A stretch of DNA of 64,000 nucleotides from Candidatus Sulfotelmatobacter sp. (GTDB taxonomy: Bacteria; Acidobacteriota; Terriglobia; Terriglobales; Acidobacteriaceae). The notes under the pieces were generated by a model. The model was not told the DNA's origin and made no database searches. It saw nothing but the letters and a program-made list of their open reading frames with translations. A program made the translations under genes and the position numbers. Shown here in pieces: positions 10,394 to 18,340 of this stretch. The stretch is taken from the NCBI GenBank assembly GCA_017883385.1, contig JADGNQ010000008.1, forward strand, positions 1-64,000. Direction: 5' to 3'. The first letter of the stretch is position 1, and the number at the start of each line of letters is the position of its first letter.

Positions 10394-10462
10394 CAGCGGC
10401 TGAAGCCGAGACTGATTCTTCGGCACTTACGTTATCGCTGAAGCGATACCCAGATACGAGTC
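10394..10462 (+). repeat. Diverged REPIN-like core with compensatory hairpin changes
   Basis: 69-nt ungapped alignment to 11053-11121; hairpins CGGCTGAAGCCG and TATCGCTGAAGCGATA preserved. Confidence 0.7.
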
Positions 10463-10500
10463 GCGAGTTCTTCAGCAATCACGAGTTTTTCAGCGAGAGG

Positions 10501-10770
10501 TCACGCGCCAAATCTTTCCGCGGCGCGAGCTTTCGCTTTGGCGGCCTCTTCCTCCCGATTCTTCGGCGGGGCGGTGGTTTCGAGCGAGCGGAGCAGGCGG
10601 ATCGAGATGGCGGCTACTTCGTCGATGGCGGCGAGGAATGTCGGCTCGTTGGCCTTGGACGGTTTGTTGAAGCCGGTAATTTTTCGGACGAACTGGAGCG
10701 AGGCGGCACGGACCTCATCGTCCGTGACAGTCGGATCGAAGTTGAAGAGGGTTTTGATATTTCTGCACAT
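10501..10770 (-). CDS. DUF2277 family protein
   Basis: MCRNIKTLFNFDPTVTDDEVRAASLQFVRKITGFNKPSKANE is characteristic of the family. Confidence 0.85.
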   Translation of the reverse strand: MCRNIKTLFNFDPTVTDDEVRAASLQFVRKITGFNKPSKANEPTFLAAIDEVAAISIRLLRSLETTAPPKNREEEAAKAKARAAERFGA

Positions 10771-10945
10771 GGAGTATGACCTCGGGTATCGAAACTGCCG
10801 GGGGCCAGCGTCTTTTCCGTCTTCCATTTTCGCAAAAGCTCAGACGTCCGTGGAATCCCGCCCTTGCAAAAAACACAAGGATGGAGGAGCCGTATTGAGT
10901 TACCTCGGGGCTAGAGGGTGTGCATGAGAGCCGGTGCCGTCGCTG

Positions 10946-11237
10946 CGGAGTCTGCGTCATAACGTTTCTTACGCCCCTCCGGGGCTTGCTCATTTCCTGC
11001 ACTTGTTACCCACGGCTTACGAGGCTGCGGAAAAAGTCGCATTCCACGTGCGCAGCGCCTGAAGGCGTGATTGATTCGCCAGCATTTACGCTATGCCTGA
11101 AGGCATAGCCTGATACGAATCGTGCGTTTTTCCGCAGCCTGTTACGCCGTGGGCTGCATTCTATCGCCGCTTCGCGGCTTGGAGCGCGTCCTTTCTTCCA
11201 CTCTTTCGGATCGATTGAGCTATGACACAGATTCCTG
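10946..11237. repeat. Dispersed repeat copy A, interrupted by the MITE-like insertion
   Basis: Matches 50850-51014 on both sides of the insertion (cggagtctgcgtcata...cccacggc / ccgtggg...gattcctg). Confidence 0.8.
11022..11141 (+). mobile_element. 120-bp REPIN/MITE-like element
   Basis: 14-bp terminal inverted repeats AGGCTGCGGAAAAA / TTTTTCCGCAGCCT flanked by TTACG direct repeats; empty site at 50911-50930. Confidence 0.8.
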
Positions 11238-11259
11238 AAGGCATGACCTGATACGAATC
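11234..11259 (+). repeat. Solo REP-like half-site
   Basis: cctgaaggcatgacctgatacgaatc, shared with the REPIN ends. Confidence 0.6.
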
Positions 11260-11417
11260 ATTCTCAACCTGCACCACTATCCCATCTTGCGTTGGCTTGC
11301 AAGCACCTGTTCCCAGCGGTATGATTCGCCTCTGTTTCGCGCTGAAGACAATGCTCTTCCCCGCTCCGTATCGGAGTTCTTGACTCTTCTGCGCAGAACC
11401 ACCACTGGGAGCTTGCA

Positions 11418-14090
11418 GTGACATCTTCGGTGCGGCCGCTGGCCGTAGACGAACAGGTCGGTGGCTACAAGATTCTGGGCACGGCGGGCGTGGGCGGGAT
11501 GGGCATTGTCTACAAGGCCCTCGACCTCAAGCTCAACCGGACCGTCGCCCTGAAGTTCCTGCCCAATGAACTGAATGTCGCCGCGAAAGATAAGGAGCGC
11601 TTTCTGCAGGAAGCGCGGACTGCGTCGGCTCTCGACCATACCAATATCGGAGTCATCCACGGGCTGGAACAGACTGCCGACGGCCAGACGTTCATCGTCA
11701 TGGCCTACTACGAGGGGCTGACGCTGGCGGAGAGGATTCGACGCGAGCCTCTGACGCCCAAAGAGGCTGTGAACATTATGGTGCAACTTGTGCACGGGCT
11801 GGGTGAGGCGCACAAGCACAGCATCATCCATCGCGATATCAAGCCGTCGAACGTGATTCTTACGCGGCAGAATGTTGCGAAGATTGTGGACTTCGGGCTG
11901 GCGCGTGTTTCGAGCAGCGCCGCGACGACGCTCAGCGCCGGGCCGGTGGGAACTTTGGCCTACATGTCGCCGGAGCAGGTGAGGAACGAGCCGCTCGACC
12001 GGCGGACGGATATCTGGTCGCTGGGCGTGGTGTTCGAAGAGATGCTCACGGGGAAGCATCCGTTTGAGCGGGACAATATGTCGGCGGTGCTGCTGGCGAT
12101 TCTGGAGCAGCCGCCGCCGGTGGAGGGGCTGGATCCGGTGCTGGCGGCGATTGTGTGCCGGGCGCTGGCCAAGGATCGCACGCATCGTTACAGCGATTGT
12201 CGCGAAATGCTGGGCGACCTCGAGGCCGCGATGCCCGCTGTGGACGCCCAGCCCAGTGCGGCTTCGGCGCGCGACTTGAAAGCTTCGGCGCGCGACTTGA
12301 AAGCTTCGCCGCGCGATCTGCGGCGGGCGCTCGAACACGCTTCGTCGAGCCGGGCCACGGTAACGCCCGTCGATCGCGCGCGGCGCGGGGCCGTCGAGTT
12401 GATTGCGGCGGTTCTGCTGTTGATGGCCGTTTCTCTGCTCGTTCCGTCGGTGCGGCAGCGCGTGGTCGCGCTTCTCTCTCCGAGTGGCGGAGGAGAGAAG
12501 CACATCGCGGTCCTGCCCTTCGACAATATTGGCAATGATTCGGCGAACGAGGCGATTTCGGAAGGTCTGATGGACAGCCTGACCAGCAAGTTGTCGAATC
12601 TGGAAGGATCGCAAGATGCAGGGCAGCAGTCGCTCTGGGTGGTGCCGGCCAGCGAAGTGCGGCGGCGCAAGGTCAGCGATCCGGAGGCTGCTCTGCGCGA
12701 GTTCGGCGCCACTCTGGTGGTCAAAGGCAGCGTGATGCGCGACAACTCCGGCGTACATCTCACGGTCAACCTGATTCGGACCAAGGATGTGCGGCAGGAG
12801 GGGTCGCTCTCGTTGCAGGATCGCACTGGGGATTTTGTGGCGCTGCAGGATCAGGCGGTGTCGGGTTTGGCGCGGCTGATGCACGTCGAGGTTCCGGCCG
12901 CGGCGTTGCACACGGCCGAGGGCAACGCGGCGCCGGCGGCGTATGAGTCGTACCTGAAAGCGCTGGGATATATGCAGCGCTACGACAAGGCGGGAAACCT
13001 CGATCAGGCCATCGCGGCGCTGTCGGGCGCAGTCGGCTCCGATCCGCAGTTCGCGCTGGGCTATGCGGGACTCGGCGAGGCTTACCGAATCAAGTACCAA
13101 CTGGATAAGAACCCTAACTGGACAGAACTGGCGCTGGCCAATGGCACCAAGGCTACCGTGTTGAACAAGAGCCTGCCTTCGGCTTATGTCACGCTGGGCC
13201 GCATCCACGACGACCAGGGCAAGAACGATCTGGCGGTGACGGAATTTCAGCAGGCGCTGCAACTCGATCCCCGCAATGCCGAAGCACTCACGGGAATGGC
13301 TCACTCATATGAGCACGCTGGGCGCACCGCCGACGCCGAAGGTGCGTACAAGAAAGCGATCGCGTTGCGATCGGATTACTGGGATGGCTATAACAGCCTG
13401 GGCCAGTTCTATCAACGTCAGGCACGGTACCAGGACGCGACGGCGCAGTACCTCCATGCCACCGAACTAACGCCGGACAATGCGCCAGCGTACTCCAACC
13501 TGGCGTCGGCTTACATCGATGAGGGCGACAGCAAGAAATTCCCTGAAGCGGAGAAGGCACTGAAAAGGTCTCTCGAACTTAGCCCGAGTTATGGCGCTTA
13601 CGCCAACCTGGGGTATCTATATGCTCTGCAGCAGCGTTTCGCGGAATCGGCAGCCACCACTGAGAAAGCGTTGCAGTTCAATGATCGGGATTTCATCGTG
13701 TGGGCGAATCTTGCCATGGCCTACGAGGGACTGCACGATCAGACCAAGTTGGAAGCAGCGATGGACAGGGAACTTCCCCTGCTGGAAGCCGCGGCGCAAT
13801 CGAGGCCGCGCGACGGCGGCGTACAGGCGCGGCTCGCGCTGCTGTACGCGGAGAAGAAGCTGCGCGAAAAGGCTCTCGCTCGAATCCAAACTGCGCTGGC
13901 GCTCGCGCCTGACGATCCAGATGTGTTGGAGAACGTTGGGGAGACCTACGAGACGCTGGGCAATCGAAAGCGGGCGATCGAGAACGTGGAGAAGAGTCTG
14001 CAGAAGGGATATTCGCTGGAGTCTCTTAAGAGCGAGCCCGCGCTGAAGGGAGTTTTGTCGGATCCGAATTTCCGGGCCAGCACCAAATAA
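11418..14090 (+). CDS. Serine/threonine protein kinase with C-terminal TPR domain
   Basis: Kinase motifs HRDIKPSNV and DFGLA, one TM helix, multiple TPRs. Confidence 0.9.
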   Translation: MTSSVRPLAVDEQVGGYKILGTAGVGGMGIVYKALDLKLNRTVALKFLPNELNVAAKDKERFLQEARTASALDHTNIGVIHGLEQTADGQTFIVMAYYEGLTLAERIRREPLTPKEAVNIMVQLVHGLGEAHKHSIIHRDIKPSNVILTRQNVAKIVDFGLARVSSSAATTLSAGPVGTLAYMSPEQVRNEPLDRRTDIWSLGVVFEEMLTGKHPFERDNMSAVLLAILEQPPPVEGLDPVLAAIVCRALAKDRTHRYSDCREMLGDLEAAMPAVDAQPSAASARDLKASARDLKASPRDLRRALEHASSSRATVTPVDRARRGAVELIAAVLLLMAVSLLVPSVRQRVVALLSPSGGGEKHIAVLPFDNIGNDSANEAISEGLMDSLTSKLSNLEGSQDAGQQSLWVVPASEVRRRKVSDPEAALREFGATLVVKGSVMRDNSGVHLTVNLIRTKDVRQEGSLSLQDRTGDFVALQDQAVSGLARLMHVEVPAAALHTAEGNAAPAAYESYLKALGYMQRYDKAGNLDQAIAALSGAVGSDPQFALGYAGLGEAYRIKYQLDKNPNWTELALANGTKATVLNKSLPSAYVTLGRIHDDQGKNDLAVTEFQQALQLDPRNAEALTGMAHSYEHAGRTADAEGAYKKAIALRSDYWDGYNSLGQFYQRQARYQDATAQYLHATELTPDNAPAYSNLASAYIDEGDSKKFPEAEKALKRSLELSPSYGAYANLGYLYALQQRFAESAATTEKALQFNDRDFIVWANLAMAYEGLHDQTKLEAAMDRELPLLEAAAQSRPRDGGVQARLALLYAEKKLREKALARIQTALALAPDDPDVLENVGETYETLGNRKRAIENVEKSLQKGYSLESLKSEPALKGVLSDPNFRASTK

Positions 14091-14116
14091 ATTTGCTCCA
14101 CCAGGAGAGAGACAAT

Positions 14117-14746
14117 ATGGCAGCCACAAAAAAGAAGGGCAAAGGGCGGCGTCGCCCCGCCGCACCTCAAGCTACGCTCTGGCCGATACTGATATCGCCC
14201 GGTGGGACGGTCCCACTGCCGAACCAGTTCATGCAGATTGGGCCGTACGACAGCCTGTCGTTTCGCAATACCGCTGGTTTTCCTGTGGACGTTGTTTTCA
14301 CGAACGTGTTCCCGGCAATCATCAACCTGGCGAACAATGCGAACAGCGGCGCTCAAGGCGGCGCAACGGCCCTCAACGTGACGCTGAACTACATGATCGT
14401 CAACCACAACAACGGCCAGACCACGGGCGGGCCTTACGCTGTCCAGTTTGGAATTGGCCCTCTGCCCATCACAATTTCAGCGTTGAATACCAATCCTGAT
14501 CCGGTGGCGATTCCGAAGAGTGGGCAGATTCAGTTCAATAACAATGACGGCGTTACCTACACCATCAAATGGAAAATAGGGGGTAATCCTGTCACCGTAT
14601 GGAGGCCGCAACCCAACACCGTCACACCCAACCTGAACGGTCAACAAACGGCTTTGGCTGGCGCCACCAGTCAGGCACTCACGTACACGCTCACACTGAA
14701 GAACATGCTGACACGAGGGGGAGGGACGGTGACGGTCGGTTCCTAA
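14117..14746 (+). CDS. Hypothetical protein, basic N-terminus
   Basis: MAATKKKGKGRRRPAAPQATLWP; downstream of the kinase. Confidence 0.65.
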   Translation: MAATKKKGKGRRRPAAPQATLWPILISPGGTVPLPNQFMQIGPYDSLSFRNTAGFPVDVVFTNVFPAIINLANNANSGAQGGATALNVTLNYMIVNHNNGQTTGGPYAVQFGIGPLPITISALNTNPDPVAIPKSGQIQFNNNDGVTYTIKWKIGGNPVTVWRPQPNTVTPNLNGQQTALAGATSQALTYTLTLKNMLTRGGGTVTVGS

Positions 14747-14885
14747 GTTCGCGGGAGTGGCACACCGGGATGCTCCGTCCTCGCGAAGTCCGGTTTGGGA
14801 GGACGGACTCTTGCCAAAGGCATGGCAGCCGTAATCCCCATGCTATAATTCTTTATTCTCAGTCGCTTAGAGCACGGAGGACTGT

Positions 14886-15509
14886 ATCGATAAGCGTTTT
14901 ATCCGCACGAACGATCGTATCCGGGCGCGCGAAATCCGCGTGATTGACGACGACGGGCAGCAGCTTGGCATCATGCCGCCTTTCGAAGCCATCAAAAAAG
15001 CCCGCGAGCAGAATCTGGATCTGGTTGAGATTTCGCCCACCGCGCAGCCTCCCGTGTGCCGCATCATGGACTACGGGAAGTATCTCTACCAACAGGAAAA
15101 GAAAGAGCGCGAAGCCAAGAAGCACCAGAAAACGATCACCGTAAAAGAGGTCAAGTTCCGCATCAATGTGGACGACCACGATTACGAGACGAAGAAGAAT
15201 CACGTGCTGCGTTTTCTGGGTGAAGGCGACAAGGTGAAGGCGACCATTTTCTTCCGCGGACGCGAGATGACGCGCACCGGCCTCGGCCGCCAGATTCTGG
15301 AGCGCCTGATCAAGGACGTGGAACCGCACAGCATTGTAGAGTTCCGTCCCCGCCAGGAAGGGAACACTCTGCACGCGATTTTGGCGCCGAAGAAGACGGA
15401 GAAGGAACGAGAGAAAGAAAAGCAGCGGGAAGAGAAGCAGAAAGCTGCGGCGCAGAGTGCGCCCGGCCCGAGCGCTCCGCCGGCGCAGGTCGCCAAGCCC
15501 GCATCGTAA
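14886..15509 (+). CDS. infC: Translation initiation factor IF-3
   Basis: IF-3 signatures IDDDGQQLGIMPPFEAIKKAREQNLDLVEI; start placed at ATC 14886 with GGAGG at 14876-14880. Confidence 0.85.
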   Translation: MDKRFIRTNDRIRAREIRVIDDDGQQLGIMPPFEAIKKAREQNLDLVEISPTAQPPVCRIMDYGKYLYQQEKKEREAKKHQKTITVKEVKFRINVDDHDYETKKNHVLRFLGEGDKVKATIFFRGREMTRTGLGRQILERLIKDVEPHSIVEFRPRQEGNTLHAILAPKKTEKEREKEKQREEKQKAAAQSAPGPSAPPAQVAKPAS

Positions 15510-15600
15510 TGACAGGTCTCGCCTGAGCGGTCATCTGACTTTCTGCGAGAACTAATTGAAACGGACAGCTGAAAGCTGACGGCTGTTTTTGAGGACTTTT

Positions 15601-15798
15601 ATGCCGAAATTGAAAACGCACAAGGGCGCCGCCAAGCGCTTCAAGTTAACCGGGACGGGGAAGGTGAAGCGGGGGCGGTCGCACCTGCGGCACATCCTGA
15701 CGTCGAAGAGCAAGAAACGCAAACGGAATCTGGGATCTCCGGCGCTGGTAAGCGACGGGGATTTGCTCAAAGTGAAGAGGATGATTCCGTATCAGTAG
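15601..15798 (+). CDS. rpmI: 50S ribosomal protein L35
   Basis: [24 protein letters not shown]. Confidence 0.95.
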   Translation: MPKLKTHKGAAKRFKLTGTGKVKRGRSHLRHILTSKSKKRKRNLGSPALVSDGDLLKVKRMIPYQ

Positions 15799-15802
15799 AG
15801 GC

Positions 15803-15887
15803 ATTGTTGATTGCTGATTGTTGATTGAAAACCGCGCTTCGTGAGGCGATCTCAATCAGCAATCAAAAATCATCAATCAACAATCGC
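15803..15887. repeat. Inverted cluster of degenerate heptamers between rpmI and rplT
   Basis: attgttgattgctgattgttgattg ... caatcagcaatcaaaaatcatcaatcaacaat. Confidence 0.7.
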
Positions 15888-15979
15888 TTCAGGTGTGTGA
15901 AGAGGCCAGAGATCGCCGCCATGGCGAATCGTCCTTACCTCCAGCCGCCAGTACGTGGAACTAAAAAAGGAGAACACCA

Positions 15980-16345
15980 ATGCCTCGTGTAAAACGCGGG
16001 ACCAAACGCCGCGCCAAACGCAAGAAGATATTAGACCGCGCAAGCGGGTTCTTCCTCACTAAGTCGAAGCTGTACCGCTCGGCGAAAGAAGCGGTCGACC
16101 GGGCACTGAAATTTGCCTACTCCGGACGCAAGCAGCGCAAGAGGCAGTACCGCTCGCTGTGGATCGTGCGCATCGGGGCGGCCGCTAAGCTGAACGGGAT
16201 GAGCTATAACCAGTTCATCCACGGGCTGAAGGTTGCGGGCGTCGAACTGGACCGCAAGATTCTGGCGGACTTAGCGGTGAGGGATCCGGCGGGGTTTGCC
16301 AATCTGGCGACGCAGGCGAAGGGCGCGATCAGCGGGGCAGCGTAG
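15980..16345 (+). CDS. rplT: 50S ribosomal protein L20
   Basis: [24 protein letters not shown]. Confidence 0.95.
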   Translation: MPRVKRGTKRRAKRKKILDRASGFFLTKSKLYRSAKEAVDRALKFAYSGRKQRKRQYRSLWIVRIGAAAKLNGMSYNQFIHGLKVAGVELDRKILADLAVRDPAGFANLATQAKGAISGAA

Positions 16346-16603
16346 GAACGCTGTCAGCTATCAGCCGTCAGCTTTCAGCGAAGACTTGGGAAGGGCACGG
16401 CTTCAGCCGTGCCCTTCGGCAACTTCGTGTACGGTTGTTCCGAGCGAAGCGGGGAGCCTGTTTTCCGCAGCGCCACGGGCCGTGGTCGGAACTCCCAGCA
16501 AAGCCGCAGGCAAGGCTTAGTGGATAGGGATCCTTCGACTCCGCAAACCGATTCGCTTCGCGAATCGGTTTACTCCGCTCAGGATGACAATTTCTTAGAG
16601 AGT

Positions 16604-17785
16604 GTGCGCACAAGATTGGCATATACCGTTCCCAAACTGACGGACTATTCGGCGGCGGCGCTGGAGGAGGCAGTGCTTGAGCTGCAGCATGCCTTCCAGC
16701 AGGAAGCCGCAGCAATTCTCGAGCAATCGCAGTCTCCCGACCTGAATCTGGTGCAAAAGGGCAGTGCGTTCGATGACTTCCGAAATCGATGGCAGGCTCG
16801 GAAGAATGGCATCGTCACTCAAGTCAACGAGACGTGGCTTCGCGGAGCTCCGGCCACCGCGAAAAAACTCGCCGGACAAAACGTCAATAAGGTCCGCTTC
16901 TGGCTTGACGGACAGCTGCCGGAGATCGAGCGTCAAGCCAATCTCTTTCGACACCACGCGACGACCTCGAAAGCAAGTCAAGAGCGGGTGGATATCTCGC
17001 TTCCGGGCGTGCGTCGTCCGATTGGGGCGGAGCATCCTGTGATGCGGACTTGGCGCGAGATTGTTTCCGTGTTTCAGAAGCTGGGTTACTCCGTTGCTGA
17101 AGGACCTGTTGTAGAGACGGATTACTACAATTTCGAGGCGCTGAATTTTCCGCCGAACCATCCGGCGCGGGATACGCAGGATACGCTGTTCATCGCGGGG
17201 CAGCAGTCGAAGGCGCAGCGCGAGCGGTTGCTGCTGCGCACGCACACGTCTCCGGTGCAGATTCGGACGATGGAGAAGATGCGGCCGCCGATTCGCATTG
17301 TGATTCCGGGGACGGTGCATCGCAACGATCCTCCGGACGCGAGCCACTCGCCGATGTTTCATCAGATCGAAGGGCTTGCCGTCGACACCAACATTACATT
17401 CGGAGATTTGAAGGGGACGCTCGATCACGCCATGAAGGCGCTATTCGGGTCGTCGGTGAAGACGCACTTTCGGCCATCGTTCTTCCCGTTCACGGAGCCT
17501 AGCGCGGAACTCTACGTGACCTGCTTTATCTGCGGTGGCAGCGGGAAGCGCGGGGCGGACCCGTGCCGTCCGTGCAAGCAGACGGGGTGGATTGAAGTGC
17601 TGGGATGCGGGATGGTGGATCCCAACGTGTTCGAGTTCGTGAAGGACAACGGATATGACCCGAAGAAGGTTTCGGGATTCGCATTTGGCATGGGCGTGGA
17701 CCGGTTGGCGCTGCTGAAGTATGGCGTGGATGATCTGCAGTATTTTTTTCAGGGGGATGTGCGGTTTTTGGAGCAGTTTGGATGA
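16604..17785 (+). CDS. pheS: Phenylalanine--tRNA ligase alpha subunit
   Basis: Class II aaRS motifs, SHSPMFHQIEGL and GFAFGMGVDRLALLKYG; start uncertain (GTG 16604 or TTG 16616), upstream ORF is intergenic repeat. Confidence 0.85.
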   Translation: MRTRLAYTVPKLTDYSAAALEEAVLELQHAFQQEAAAILEQSQSPDLNLVQKGSAFDDFRNRWQARKNGIVTQVNETWLRGAPATAKKLAGQNVNKVRFWLDGQLPEIERQANLFRHHATTSKASQERVDISLPGVRRPIGAEHPVMRTWREIVSVFQKLGYSVAEGPVVETDYYNFEALNFPPNHPARDTQDTLFIAGQQSKAQRERLLLRTHTSPVQIRTMEKMRPPIRIVIPGTVHRNDPPDASHSPMFHQIEGLAVDTNITFGDLKGTLDHAMKALFGSSVKTHFRPSFFPFTEPSAELYVTCFICGGSGKRGADPCRPCKQTGWIEVLGCGMVDPNVFEFVKDNGYDPKKVSGFAFGMGVDRLALLKYGVDDLQYFFQGDVRFLEQFG

Positions 17786-17854
17786 AACAAGCTCTTCGCT
17801 GTTAGCTCTTGGCTTTTAGCTAAAGGCTTAAGAGCCAGAAGCTGGGTGCAGCGC

Positions 17855-18340
17855 ATGACTTGGGCAGAACTCGACAACTCGTTGCCAAGCGGCCTTCACG
17901 ATTCTGCGCTCAAAAGCCTGTCGATCGATTATGAGCGGCGGACCCTTCGGTTGGAGGTTTCGCTAAAGGTAGGGGACCCGGATGGCCCTCGCGAACAGCG
18001 GGACGATGTCCGCGATGCCCAAATTGAGATCTTCGGTGTTGTCTTTTTTGTGATCGATCCTCCAAGTTCCGATGCAAATTACGACTTCAAATCGCCGGGC
18101 GAATTGTGGATTGCAGATGGGTATGAGACTCGATCGATCCCGGAATTCACGAAGGCTATCGACAAGAAGTTACTGGACGCGGTTCCCGCAGATGCATTCG
18201 TTCAGAGTTTCTTCGTAAGTGAGTGGAACTCGTACCTGCACTTGGCTGCGAAGGACTGCGCGATGAAATGGGTTGGAGTTCCGCGGCACCATAAAGGAGC
18301 GCGCCAAGCTTTTTATCCAGGCGAGATGGTCGATCTATAA
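17855..18340 (+). CDS. Hypothetical protein
   Basis: Full ORF between pheS and pheT; no family recognised. Confidence 0.55.
   Translation: MTWAELDNSLPSGLHDSALKSLSIDYERRTLRLEVSLKVGDPDGPREQRDDVRDAQIEIFGVVFFVIDPPSSDANYDFKSPGELWIADGYETRSIPEFTKAIDKKLLDAVPADAFVQSFFVSEWNSYLHLAAKDCAMKWVGVPRHHKGARQAFYPGEMVDL

Noticed and set aside
12261-12320. 21-bp tandem repeats in the kinase gene as a CRISPR or regulatory array
   Set aside because: In-frame coding repeat (SARDLKA units) in the juxtamembrane linker; simple coding expansion
11277-13304. 675-aa antisense ORF opposite the protein kinase gene
   Set aside because: Arg/His-rich composition and full overlap with a clear kinase/TPR gene indicate a GC-rich shadow ORF
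16409-16603. N-terminal extension of pheS as annotated in the ORF track
   Set aside because: Translates the intergenic ggatccttcgactccgc...gctcaggatgac repeat; PheS-like sequence starts only near 16604-16616
16595-17428. 277-aa antisense ORF within pheS
   Set aside because: Shadow ORF opposite a conserved aminoacyl-tRNA synthetase
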